NCBI GenBank assembly: GCA_030549495.1
Contig: JAUIRK010000900.1
Location: forward strand, 310,001 to 374,000
From: Nectonema munidae
Lineage: Eukaryota > Nematomorpha > Nectonematoida > Nectonematidae
Direction of reading: 5' to 3'
Length of the DNA stretch: 64,000 nt
The notes under the pieces were generated by a model. It was not told the origin of the DNA, searched no databases, and saw only the letters and a list, made by a program, of their open reading frames with translations. Within the stretch, counting starts at the first letter, position 1, and every line of letters begins with the position of its first letter. A program made the translations under genes and the position numbers. This document shows, piece by piece, positions 1 to 10,556 of the stretch.

Positions 1-445
1 ATTCAGCATATTTGAAAATGGGTATACATGTGTAAAAAACTTTATATAATAATTTAGATAAAAAGTTTCTTTTTGAGATGGGCTGTTACATTAAGATCAA
101 TTTTTTGACTGGTTTGATTCATTTTCATAAAAAATGAATATCACCACTGAATTCAGCATATTTGAAAATGGGTATACATGTGTAAAAAACTTTATATAAT
201 TATTTAAATAAAAAGTTCCTTTTTGAGATGAGCTGTCAAATATAAATCAATTTTTTGACAGGTTTAATTGATTTTGATAAAAAATGGACACCACCACTGA
301 ATTCAGCATAGTTGAAATATATATGTAACATTAAAAATATTTATAAAAACTTATTAATATCTGAGAAAAATAGGGGGGAGCACTTTACGCCCCCCCCCCT
401 CCAGCACTTGAGCGGACAAATTTTGCCCAGCACTAATAGGGTTAA
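1..445 (+). repeat. 150-bp tandem array with mobile-element-like right end (copy A)
   Basis: Two complete 150-bp units lie at 1-150 and 151-300, each starting ATTCAGCATA, and a third begins at 301 and then diverges. The array runs off the left edge of the window, so its size is unknown. To the right is a C-rich stretch and then CACTAATAGGGTTAA, ending in TTAA at 442-445. The same end closes similar arrays near 18.2 and 54.8 kb, so this looks like the right end of one copy of a dispersed element rather than a simple satellite. Confidence 0.8.
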
Positions 446-719
446 GAGACAATTGTATAAAACGAGGATTTATTTTTTTTTTGAGAAAAGACGTTGCTTT
501 ATACAAGTTTGAGAATATATGTAATTTAAAAGTGGTCAACATTTTTTTATATATGAATGGTTTTACTTTTAGTTATGAAAAGTTTCATGAAGTGTAGAGG
601 AGAAATATTATTTGGTCAACTACAGGTTAAATCAACATCAATAGCTGGAGATTGAATTCCAAACATGAACGGAAAACATATTAGTATGGTATCCCTAGTG
701 TGCATCTAAATGTGCATAC

Positions 720-862
720 TAGCGGGCCTGAAAAGTTTAGTTTGCCTCGATACCACAAGGTCTTGGTTTGGATCCAGTAGCACGCCTTTTTTGCTCATAA
801 TTTAACATAAGTGGTGCAATTGAGCCCTGTCGATGAAAATATTAGAAGGTACCTTTATACTT
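720..862 (+). mobile_element. tRNA-derived SINE, diverged copy (family 1)
   Basis: This matches the body of a SINE seen at five other places in the window. It has a box-B-like core (GGTCTTGGTTTGGATCC), a middle part with CTCATAATT, and a tail with GCAATTGAGCC and CGATGAAAA, ending in GGTACCTTT. It is the most diverged of the six copies and its box A is hard to see. Confidence 0.6.
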
Positions 863-1329
863 ATTATAAATTGTAACCTAATAATATTAAAATATTAATT
901 GCATCATTCATAGAGAAAAATTGGTTGCATTAAATTTCAGCCAAACTTTAAATAAAATTTAATTTTTATTATATTGTTATAAATAATAACTATTTTGAAG
1001 ATCAAGTTGGATGAAAAAAATAAATATGAGGTTTATGTTGAATTTAATTTTTGAAAGATATTGAAACCATCACATTGATATTTTTGCTTGCGAAATGCTT
1101 GAAAATGTACAAAGATTAAGTTTAAGAGAATTTTAATTATTTTGCTTTCGGATTGATTAAGGATGAACTTTGGAGAAATTGGTTAGTTGTTGAGGAAGTT
1201 TGAAATTTAGAAAGCTGTTTTTTTAGGAAAAGGATGAATGATTGAGGAAAGTAGTATGTGCGTGTTAAAGAATATAAGTCCTAAATAAAAGAAAATAGTG
1301 TAGTTATTTATGTAGATTTTCTTTTTATT
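863..1329. other. AT-rich stretch without recognised features
   Basis: No supported ORF, RNA gene or repeat relationship was seen here. Confidence 0.5.
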
Positions 1330-1865
1330 GGTTTTTTAAAGGAGTTGATGTGGTGTGAGAAGTCGCTGGGTTCGGATATTGTAAGTTTTACCCTATGAAA
1401 ATAATGAGAGAGTTTAGGGCATTGAGGAGGTTCGGATATGAGAGTAGTTCATAGAAATTTGATGGTGGGGGATTGAAAGGAATGAAGTTCTTTCGTGATT
1501 GTAGTGGGGCAGGAAAGTAGAAGATAATAAAGTGTTTCTTGTTGAATGCAGTTGAATCTACAAAGATTGCTTGGTGATTTTTTGATGCGGTGGAAATAGT
1601 AGTTGGACGGGTAATGTTCCGATAGCCATCTGATTAGCGGCCGTGGTAAGAATTTCATTTTCGACGATATATCTAAAATTGGGTTGGGATTATTTATATG
1701 TTGATAGAAAATGGAGGGTGAGGATTGGATGAATTATTGTCTAAGGCATTGAGTGTTAGTTCAAAGTAGAGGGCTATAGGGTTCTAGGGAAAATGAGGTA
1801 ACGGGATGTAAGGAGTATTTGAAGGTACATTTTAGCCAGCTTATCTGCATAAGTGTTTTCTATAA
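1330..1865 (-). mobile_element. LINE ORF2 C-terminal remnant
   Basis: Read on the minus strand, the right end gives NTYADKLAK, which resembles the last RNase H motif of I-group LINEs. It is followed, in an open stretch at 1449-1658, by RPLIRWLSEHYPSNYYF and then QQETLYYLLLSCP. A LINE fragment ending near 51.5 kb carries the matching tail (RHLIRWFIGNC, then NQETPTHFLLFCP), so both probably belong to one family. The fragment lacks reverse transcriptase and is not intact. Confidence 0.6.
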
Positions 1866-3150
1866 AGTTTGAATGAGCTGTGCACAATGCTTTAAATTGA
1901 ACTTCAAGTACCACAAAAACTTTCAATGGATAGAAAACAAATGTTTTTAATATTATTTTTAAAATTGCATATTTATACCTTCAACACTTATCTTTTATAA
2001 TTTTAAGCACAACTGCTAAAATAATTTTCTTTGTTGATATTATAATGATTTTATCCATTTCATAAATAGGAATGGACCAAATTTCTAAAATAAAGCAACA
2101 TGAGATCATGTTAGATAAAAGAACATAAAAATAAAATTTTTGGTTATTTATATTAAAATATATTTAATGATAAATAATAAATTTAGCAATAAAATTTTTA
2201 TAAAAATTGCATGGTGAAAAATATTACTGGTTGCTAATCTAACTAAACAGAACACTTTTAGCGCACTTTTAGTTGATTCTTTTTCTTTATTTTATCCTTC
2301 CCTCAGTTTACTAATTAAAGAGGGAGCTTTGATCTATAAATCTTAATCCGATCTCTATTGTTTTTCTTACAAATACGCTCTCAGCTTCTAGTCTACTTTA
2401 TTTTCTTATATTTTATGTTATCTAATTTCGCTCTTAATTCTAAATTGATTCTATCTTGGTAGCTCTACCTTAATCAGAAATTCATTTTGTGCAATCTATG
2501 TTCAAAAAAACCTTTTCAGAGAATTATTTAGCTCAGAATTTAGGCGATTTCACAACTTTTCTATTGAAGAGAATCTCTTTGTTGATCCCGTCTTATTTTA
2601 TCAATATCATGTGCTGTATTTCAGTGATTATAATCAAATATCATTATTAATATTTGCTAGCCAATCCTTTTCAAAATTCCTGTTCTTGGGGTATCCATTT
2701 ATAATCTGCTTTTTCAATTACAAAAACTTTTCCACCTCTTAAATATTCACTCATTCACACCGAAGGAAAAAATTTGTCAAATTTGATTCACATTCTTAAA
2801 TTTTTTTTTGAGAACAGTGGCGGATTGAGAAATCGACTATAGTGTGGCCTACTTTGAAATATTAATTATGTTGGTTTTTTAAAGTTCAGACGTTGTCATC
2901 ATCGTCTCTGTCAACATTTCTTAACAAAAACTAATTTTTTAAGTCAAGATCATCATCATCATCACAACCATCATCATCATTTTTCATAGAACATACTTGT
3001 CCGTTTTCCAGATGTTTTTATAAACTAATACCTGTAAGAATTACCTTCCATTACACTTTTGTAATTTGGAAGAATATAAGATTTTTCAAAAATGAAAGAA
3101 TTTTGAGGCTTCAGTCCATAGAGTCCTAGGTTCCCCCATATCTTTAAATA
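1866..3150. other. No gene recognised; CAT/ATC microsatellite
   Basis: A short interrupted ATC/CAT microsatellite lies at about 2950-2982. CAGTGGCGGATT at 2817 resembles the start of a hAT-type inverted repeat, but no partner end was found. Otherwise the stretch is plain AT-rich DNA. Confidence 0.45.
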
Positions 3151-3152
3151 TT

Positions 3153-3485
3153 GATGTCTGCCATATTTATGGTTTCTCTAACTGTTTGAAAATTATTAGA
3201 TCACTTTTTAGTCAATGATGATTAAAATATTAAATTATAAGATAAAGGTTTAAAGATTTTTACTTCACAATGGAGAATCTTACTTTTCACGGTCAAGCCA
3301 TTTTTTGAGAATAGTTATATCTTCACCTATTGGTATCTGCCATAGTTATGGTAACACTAAATGTTTGAAAATATTAGATGACATTTTTAGTCAATTGATG
3401 TTTGAAATATTAACTAATAAGATAGAGGTTTAAAGATTTTTGATTCATAATATAGGAGCTTCTTCTTTACGTTCAAGATATTTTT
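3153..3485 (+). repeat. Two direct repeats about 179 bp apart
   Basis: The segment starting CTGCCATATTTATGG near 3158 recurs in diverged form starting CTGCCATAGTTATGG near 3337. Both copies then share an ATTAGATGACATTTTTAGTC-like block, TAAGATAAAGGTTTAAAGA and ACGTTCAAG. It is a two-copy tandem duplication just upstream of the tandem-array element at 3660 and may be part of it. Confidence 0.65.
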
Positions 3486-3659
3486 GAAAAACTCAATAGT
3501 AGATTTTTACATCAACTCCTATTTCATTGTAAAACGGTATATTTTCCATGTAGACAAGTTACATACTTGCCTCTTAAAACTATATAGCTCCTGAAAGGAT
3601 TACTATATCTACGATATAAAAGCACTTTATTAAACGTGTTACTATTTCATTTTTCTTAT

Positions 3660-5022
3660 GATTTTTGCCAATTTGATTGATACTTTCACACATTTTTACA
3701 CTGTAAAGACCAATAAGAAATGGGAAACCGATGATATTGTATTAAAAAATATTTTAAATTGAGGGATATTTTTAGTCAGTATTATATCCTCAATCAAAAT
3801 TTTAATAGTGATTTTCACTCAAAGGTGTATTTTTTGATTTGAATTTTTTTTAAAAAATATTATTTTTAAGAATTTGTTTTTTTCCAAAATGTCAAAATTG
3901 ATTTATAATTCTACACATTCCTGCACCCTAACTGAGAAACCTAAGTCCCGAAATGAAGGAAGAATCGTAATAAAAAATTTAAGAATAAAAAATATATTTT
4001 ATTTAAAATATGGAAGTATGTTTATGAGATAATTTTCGGTAAGAGAGTAATTTGAGACATTTTTTCACAGTAATGATAAAAATGTAGCGAAAAAATGTTA
4101 TCAGCATTAATAAATTCAGCTTTAAAAAATATTTTAGTTAAAATGTGAATAAATGTTTTTAAAGAAAATTTTCTGGCGAAACTAACATATTTGATTGACA
4201 TTTTCACATTCTAATTACTAAAAATGAGTCCAAAAATGAAATCAGCATGGAGATCTAGTATAAAAAATATATTCTATTGAGAATATGATTGAAATTTTCA
4301 CACTCTAATTGCAAAAAAAGAGTGGAGACATAAAATCTGCATGTTCGATATATTAAAATAAAAATTTATATAAAATGTGTATAAATCTTTTTGGAGACAC
4401 TTTCTCAAACGTAAACTGCAAATATTTTTAGACATTTTCAAATCCTAGTTGCTAAAACTGAGCTGAAAAATGAAATTGGCATGGTTGTTGTTGTTGTTTT
4501 ATTTGACACAGCTTGTAAAATGCAAGGATTTCGGAAGCGGGGGGGGGGTAAACCTTTTTTTGTGGTTTTTTTTTTTTTTTATTTTTTCATTAAAAAAAAA
4601 TTTTTTTTGTTTTTTTTTTTTTTTTTGGGGGGGGGGGGGGGGACCCCCTTACTTTAGGGACACCCCAACACAAAATTGGCATGGTAGATTTGATATAAAA
4701 AATATATTTAGTTTAAAATTTAATTAATATTCTTGGAGTTTGATATGTAAGCCACAAAATTGATTGACACTTTTAGAAATTTTGAGACATTATAATATAA
4801 AAATTTTGTTGAAAAAAATGTACATTTGATTTTGATTGACAGTTTATGACGAGAGGGTCATTCAACTACCATGAAAATGGTATCAAAAGATGCAGCTAAC
4901 GATTTTAGAAAACTCAACATGTTTGAGGGCATATAATTTAGCCAGTTTTGTACAATAGAACTTTTAGTTGAAGGGGGGGGGGGAGGGGGGGAGGTAAAAT
5001 GCCCCCGTCATCAATAGGGTAT
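3660..5022 (+). mobile_element. Tandem-array element, copy B
   Basis: This region is colinear with 16850-18208. It starts with a TTGATTGATACTTTCACACA-type block and continues through degenerate ~150-bp units that each contain a version of GAAATCAGCATGG followed by GATTTAGTATAAAAAATAT and TTTGATTGACA. The right end holds CATTCAACTACCATGAAAAT, GATGCAGCTAACGATTTTAG, a G-run and ATCAATAGGGT. No reading frame of note is present, so it looks non-autonomous. The G/T homopolymer block at 4540-4645 lies inside it. Its TAGGGTTAA end is degenerate. Confidence 0.7.
4540..4645. repeat. Extreme homopolymer block (G, T, A runs)
   Basis: Runs of G, T and A of 9-20 bases follow each other with little other sequence. 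The long ORF predicted across it is only poly-Phe/Gly and is not a gene. The block may be a real slippage-prone tract or a consensus error in the assembly. Confidence 0.7.
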
Positions 5023-5374
5023 CAAGTTAAGTTTCTTACAAGCGCAAATTGGAGGCAGAATTACAACATCCCCGATGAAAGGATGGTGAAAAGTAAAATT
5101 TTAGACGAGAGATATTTTTATTTATTGAAAGCATCATATTGATTCAATAATTTAGTGACGGACCGATTGGAAATTCGAATATTTTGACTGTAATAGATTC
5201 CGATTAATTATAATTATAATCACTATTATTCATTAAAGTCTCTCTCATATTAATGAAAATTCAGCAGTCTGATCAAATTATTTGGGTGAAAGAAACAAAT
5301 AAGATATGTTGATAAAAGAAATTCTAAGTGAAAAAATGGATAATGCAGTCTAATGATATATATTTTTTTAAGTT

Positions 5375-5515
5375 GTCGCTATCGAATCCAAAGGAAGAAT
5401 AAGCTTCTATAGCTGGACAGATGGCAAGGATAGTGACTATCTTGAATCGAACCGAAACCATCTCGATCGAGAACCCACGCTCCTACCGCTAAACCATATG
5501 ACAATCTAATAGTGG
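5375..5515 (-). mobile_element. tRNA-derived SINE (family 2)
   Basis: On the minus strand this reads like a tRNA head: GGTTTAGCGGTAGGAGCG fits box A and GGTTTCGGTTCGATTC fits box B. A body with CATCTGTCCAGCTATAGAAG and TTCTTCCTTTGGATTCGATA follows. A second copy lies at 5868-5985. It differs from the more common SINE family 1 in this window. Confidence 0.6.
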
Positions 5516-5867
5516 TGGATCAAAATGAAAACCGGTTTCATCTAATAATAATGCATCTTTCCTCGTTTATATATACTTGAGTATACCACCTCTTTTTCTG
5601 TTGTAAGTTAACATTTGTCCAGTTCTGGGGGAAAGAGGATAGGGAGTAAAAATTATTGTTCACCAAAGCAGAAGATAATAGCACCAGACACGGGAGAAAA
5701 AGACGTTGTTTTTATATTTTTCTACTTTTTAGTCTTGGCTTTAATTAAAAATAAATGTTCTGCTTTAGTTAATAAAGTTTCTGTTCTATTGTTTTGTTAG
5801 AATTAGAAGTGAATTGAAATTGCCAAATAGTACTTCCTTTTAGTTAAATAAAACATATATAAAAAAA

Positions 5868-5985
5868 TGTTTGGTGTGGGCATTGCATCCAAGGGAAGAA
5901 TAATCTCGCATAACAGGACAGATGATTAGAATGTTAGGATGATGAATCGAAACCGTGACAACAGGATCAAGAAGAGAGCTTTTGG
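5868..5985 (-). mobile_element. SINE family 2, head-truncated copy
   Basis: The minus strand shares CATCTGTCC and TTCTTCCCTTGGATGCAATG with the copy at 5375-5515, but the box A part is lost or too diverged to see. A degenerate box-B-like GGTTTCGATTC remains. Confidence 0.5.
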
Positions 5986-6580
5986 CAAAAATAAAAAATG
6001 TTACCTTGTTTCTCATATAAACTATTTTATATTTTAATATTATCCTTGTTATCTTAACAAAAATCGTTTACTATTTACATTAAAAGTTGAACAAAGTTTT
6101 TTTCCTAAGCATTATAGATTACTAATCATTTTTTTGTGTAAAATTTTCATTTTAAAATGTTTATTTTATTTTTGGGTCAATTTTTTCCTTCAGTTCACTT
6201 TTTTACTATAAAAATAATATTTGACAATATTTATGTAAGATTTTAACTGCCTTAATAATGATATACTCGTGTGAAGAAAAATAATTTAATTGAAAAATCT
6301 TAATTTTTAGAGTAATTAGTAAAAATTTTAAAATTATGAACAAAAATGAAGTGATCATAATTTAGAAATAAACAAAAAATTCTCTTTTTCTTTTTATTTC
6401 GAAAAAATTTTAACATAAAGACACACTAAAAATAATAATAAAATTTCATCGCTTACAAAAATGATAAATTAATTTTAGAAATTTTTTCATTCTATCTGAA
6501 AGATAAAACTCAGCTCAAAAATAAAAAAGGTAATACGTAATGTCGAATGTTCTTACTTTAATATATACATAAAACGGATT
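5986..6580. other. AT-rich stretch downstream of MED25
   Basis: This should contain the MED25 3' untranslated region. A minus-strand AATAAA (plus TTTATT) lies at about 6393-6398, and an ATTAAA variant lies at about 6557-6562 just after the stop. Which is used cannot be told from sequence. No other gene was seen. Confidence 0.4.
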
Positions 6581-9226
6581 CTACATCCTTGGATGCGTTT
6601 GATTGGATGTCGGTAGAGGCATCATGGGATCAGAAAAAATGGCGTTCGACTGTGCTCTAATAGAAGAGGAAGATAAGGGCATTCGAGAACTCTGCTGTGG
6701 ATTCATTAAAAGTTGGCGTAATTGATGCTGATTACTAGTAGCTTGATTCTGAGAAGCTGCCGAAGATGATGATGTGGACGATGAAGGAGATGAGCCAGAT
6801 GGAATTTGGGCTGAAGGAAGCTGTTGTGGCATTCGATAGGAGGGCATAGAATGCTTTTGTGGCATAAGGCCACCATTGTTGTCGGGGGGAATTTGATTGG
6901 ATTGAGGATGATAACTTTGAGGAGGAAAATTGGAAGGAGCAGATGAGTGCATGGGTGCTGTAACGTGTTGTTGTTGGTTATTCATTTGAGCTTGTTGCTG
7001 TTGCTGCTTCTTTTGACTGATTAAAGCTTTAATTTTGTCGAAAAACTCAATTTGGTTCAAAGGAATCAAGCCTACGAAACACTTCTTTTTGTAACTATAA
7101 AGTAATATCATGATTTGAATATTTGCCACACTTTCAGGGAATAATATGATGCCAGCCATATGATTAATCGCCAAAAGTCGGTACAAAGCATGTAAGCATC
7201 CCGGACGCTGAAGCTCAGGCGGGAAATTAAAGGTGAAAGTAATGGCATTTTTGAACATACTGTTTACACGCTGAATCAATTCAACACTCAGGACTTGGAG
7301 TGTGAGGGCACGAGGCCAATTTTTAGCAATGAAGTTATCACTACTTCCAATGACTGAACAGATTTGACAATTAAGAGATTGATTGACAATCATGCTGTAA
7401 TTATTGATGCCATCGCTGCAGTTCATTGGATTAGCCGTTTTCTGACGTTCTTGCCAATTTAAGGTACCAGACCATATTGTATTGTTGTTGGAGGAAGTGC
7501 TACCGCAACTAGTACTCCCAGGAGTCATCAGGTTGCTTTGGATGGCGTTTTGATCGACTGCAGGGTTTGCGTTGATACCACCGCTACTATTCATGCAAAT
7601 GTTACTTGGGATTGGCGCCATATTTCGATTGGATGGAACAACGTCATACGCTTTTGGCATCATTTGATGCGGATAACCCATGTTGCTGTTGTTGTTGGTG
7701 TTTGTGGGGGTTAGGGTGTGTCTTTGCATTTGAGCAGGCCAATGTTGTTGTTGAGGATTCACACTAGCTTGTTGATAACCAGAAGAATGGCCTGGCTGAT
7801 TAACAATATTGGACGACAGTGCTGGATTATTATTATTATTATTGATGAACGAACAGCTATTTTTATTAGAGGAAACAGCTGAAGATGCCACTCTACCGGG
7901 ATGAAGGCTGCTCAAGTTAGCTGTGGGGTATTGAGAAGGCGTAATAACACTGTTAATGCTATACGGCATTTCTTGTTGAGGGAGAGAAACGGGAGATTCT
8001 TGTTGTTGATGCTCATAATACGCTGGTACTGATGACCCAGGTCTGTTATGAGATGTAGGGTATGCTGTAATAACTGATTCATTCATCCCTGGTATGCCTT
8101 GTCCTTGTTGATAGTAGGGATGCTGCTGGGGCATGTTGTAATGAGCTTCGCTTCGAGATGGGTTCATGTAAAGGGAATTAGCATTATTACTATTATCAGA
8201 GGATGAAAGCATAGGATTATGAGTGTCTGTGGTGAAGGTCGACGCTGGAACAGATGGTGTTGCAGTGGACATAGCACTATTGCCCAATGTACTTTCACCC
8301 TCCATCCGCATCATCATCATCATTTCGCTATTAGACGATAGAGCTTCAGTGTTGGAAGTCGTTGTTGTAGCTGTGATCGTTTTTAAAGAAAATAACTTAG
8401 TTCTGTCTTTTATCATGGAAATTCCTTGCAAAAGGCATAGGTAGCGCTGATCCGTGAAGCTGAATTCGGAGTAGCCTGTTTGTTGTTGTGGATATTGTGC
8501 AGTATTGCTATTATTCGTATTTGGCGGGAAATGAGGGTTGCTTGATTGAAGTTGTTGTGAAGATGGTGCAGCTTTTGAAGCGAGTTCCGAAGAAGATACT
8601 TTAACTCTTTCGCAAAAGCAGCGAATATTCAGAGTTTTAGCGATGGAAACGACCGATATCAAACACTTTTTGGACATGATTCCTGAAATCAAAGTATCAA
8701 GAATATGGTGGCTTCTATCTACATCCGTGGAGTCTCCAATACTCGCCATTTCTGAATAATTAGCAAAGTTTAATGGCGGTAATTGTGAACAAATGAAAAT
8801 AACGTGATTAAAGTGGATTGTAGAAGAGAACTTAGTCTCACTTTCTAAATGCATAGGCTGAGTAGGTTCACTGAAAAGATCCAAAATATTCACCAGAGTT
8901 TTTATAGCACCCATAAAAGAAAATTGAGAGTAATCTGCACAAAATGCGATATTGTTAATCGTGTTAGAGAATTCATAGCAACTGGAAGTCAAATTTGAGA
9001 TGACGTTTTTGTAGGAATAATTGCAATTTTTAATCGAGGAATGCGTTATGAGGAGGAAAGAGGCTTTGCTCAGAATAGGAGGATTTTCTGAATCTATTTT
9101 CATGCCGGACAAAGACTCAATGCACGGCTCAATAAAAGAATTTTTGAGAGTGGGAAAATGCATTCCACAAATCGCAGACGTTTCAATTACGAAAACAACA
9201 CCATTTTGAAAACTACTGACACTCAT
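6581..9226 (-). CDS. MED25: Mediator of RNA polymerase II transcription subunit 25
   Basis: This 881-residue protein is a nuclear Mediator subunit that links DNA-bound activators to RNA polymerase II. Residues ~8-205 match the MED25 von Willebrand A domain, starting VVFVIETSAICGMHFPTLKN, where vertebrates have VFVIEGTANLGPYF. Residues ~235-580 form a low-complexity Asn/Gln/Ser/Pro-rich linker with poly-Asn and poly-Met runs. Residues ~582-735 match the activator-binding ACID/PTOV domain: IWSGTLNWQE, then CLHALYRLL, then MILLYSYKKKCFVGLIP, close to the human domain. A Gln/Ser-rich tail ends the protein. The whole coding region is one open exon, unusual for a protein this long. The first ATG lies 7 residues before the VWA strand, so the start is sound. 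The VWA part is more diverged than the ACID part. Confidence 0.93.
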   Translation of the reverse strand: MSVSSFQNGVVFVIETSAICGMHFPTLKNSFIEPCIESLSGMKIDSENPPILSKASFLLITHSSIKNCNYSYKNVISNLTSSCYEFSNTINNIAFCADYSQFSFMGAIKTLVNILDLFSEPTQPMHLESETKFSSTIHFNHVIFICSQLPPLNFANYSEMASIGDSTDVDRSHHILDTLISGIMSKKCLISVVSIAKTLNIRCFCERVKVSSSELASKAAPSSQQLQSSNPHFPPNTNNSNTAQYPQQQTGYSEFSFTDQRYLCLLQGISMIKDRTKLFSLKTITATTTTSNTEALSSNSEMMMMMRMEGESTLGNSAMSTATPSVPASTFTTDTHNPMLSSSDNSNNANSLYMNPSRSEAHYNMPQQHPYYQQGQGIPGMNESVITAYPTSHNRPGSSVPAYYEHQQQESPVSLPQQEMPYSINSVITPSQYPTANLSSLHPGRVASSAVSSNKNSCSFINNNNNNPALSSNIVNQPGHSSGYQQASVNPQQQHWPAQMQRHTLTPTNTNNNSNMGYPHQMMPKAYDVVPSNRNMAPIPSNICMNSSGGINANPAVDQNAIQSNLMTPGSTSCGSTSSNNNTIWSGTLNWQERQKTANPMNCSDGINNYSMIVNQSLNCQICSVIGSSDNFIAKNWPRALTLQVLSVELIQRVNSMFKNAITFTFNFPPELQRPGCLHALYRLLAINHMAGIILFPESVANIQIMILLYSYKKKCFVGLIPLNQIEFFDKIKALISQKKQQQQQAQMNNQQQHVTAPMHSSAPSNFPPQSYHPQSNQIPPDNNGGLMPQKHSMPSYRMPQQLPSAQIPSGSSPSSSTSSSSAASQNQATSNQHQLRQLLMNPQQSSRMPLSSSSIRAQSNAIFSDPMMPLPTSNQTHPRM

Positions 9227-10439
9227 GACTCTTCTTGTAGAAACTTTTTTGTCTGGAGAGATAAAAATGAGAGCGCCACTTTAAGCAGTTGACCAAAGTG
9301 AATGTTTAGTAGCTATGATGTCAACCATCTTTCCAAACCAAGCATACACAATGTCTTTAAAGTAAAAAAAGCATTTTATATGTCAAATTGCATTCTTTTT
9401 GAAATTTATTCGGCATTTTAATATTTATACAATTACAATTATATGGCAAAACAACCAATTCAAGTTTTGAGGTAAAATTTTTTAAATAGACAAAATTAAT
9501 AAACATTTTTTCTAAATTAGGATTCAACTATGTATTAGAAATAATAAGCACTCCGCCATACTTTTTTTTATTTGACAAAAAATCCTATAAATGTATAAAA
9601 TTATTATCTTTGATAATAATCCAATATAGAGGGATTACATGCCAAAAAAAAAGATTTTCTGAATGAATAATTACACAACTTACAATTTGATTTTATCCAA
9701 TGGCTGAAATCAACAATATAGCCTCCTGGCAGCTTCTCATCTTACTTCTTTTATATACAATTGTGTCATGGTTGCAGATTTCTTTCATTCATCTTAGTGA
9801 GAGAGATTGAGAAAAAGAGATGTAAAAAAATATTCAATTTATGATGGAAAAATTTATCAAGCAATTATATTCAAGAAAAGGAAGCCTGTTTCTGATTTAT
9901 AAATTTTTTGTAAGATTGCATGATAAAAGAAATTTTAATAGCGTGATTGATAAAAAGAATAGTTTTCTGAAGCAAGAGTCATTGTTTAATGCATCAATTC
10001 AATTGGAAAGAGAAGTCTAATCCATTTATTCAAGAATTAACTATTATAAAAAGCTTTACAGTAGACTAAGTAAATAAGGATAGCATAAATGCACTTCAAT
10101 AAGCGTAAATGTCTTTGAAATGAAGGAATCGAACAATAAAGAAATTATTTGCCATTGAAAAAAATTGGTTATTCTTTAAACCTGTACCTTCAGAAAAAAA
10201 TTTATGCTCATTTGGAAGTTTTTACATCTAAAATCATTTTCTTGTTGAATTTTAAGGCTGAAATAAATGTCTACTTCATCAGCAAAAGATACACTTTTTG
10301 AAATGAAAAAGGATGACGCCTTTAATGAAAATTTAAATATGTATGAAAAAGACGCATTTACTGCCCAGAAAAAATATACGCCGAGTGAAAAAAATTTAAT
10401 AAAAATATATTCCTAAAAACACAGCCCTTCTGAAGCCCA
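9227..10439. other. MED25 upstream region, no gene recognised
   Basis: This presumably holds the MED25 promoter and 5' untranslated sequence; no core promoter motif stands out. The rest is AT-rich with no supported ORF or repeat match. Confidence 0.4.
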
Positions 10440-10556
10440 TGAGCTTTCTAACTCAAGGTCTTGGATTCGATCCCGCATCAAGCCTACTTTCTCATAGTTC
10501 GATACAAGCAGCGCAATTGTGCCTTTTCGATGAAAACACCCTACGATACCTTTAAG
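10440..10556 (+). mobile_element. tRNA-derived SINE (family 1)
   Basis: This copy holds AACTCAAGGTCTTGG, box B (GGATTCGATCCC), GCATCAAGCC, CTCATAGTTCGATACAAGC and GCGCAATTGTGCC, then CGATGAAAACACCC and a GATACCTTT end. The head upstream of box B is degenerate. It runs in plus orientation, unlike the copies at 13.8, 38.3, 41.8 and 51.6 kb. Confidence 0.8.

Noticed and set aside
2817-2860. hAT-like left terminus (CAGTGGCGGATT)
   Set aside because: No matching right end or 8-bp duplication was found downstream.
4470-4727. 85-codon ORF across the G/T homopolymers
   Set aside because: The translation is mostly Phe and Gly from homopolymers; there is no domain and the sequence is of doubtful quality.
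8223-8444. Plus-strand ORF inside MED25
   Set aside because: It is an opposite-strand shadow of the Asn/Ser-rich MED25 coding region.
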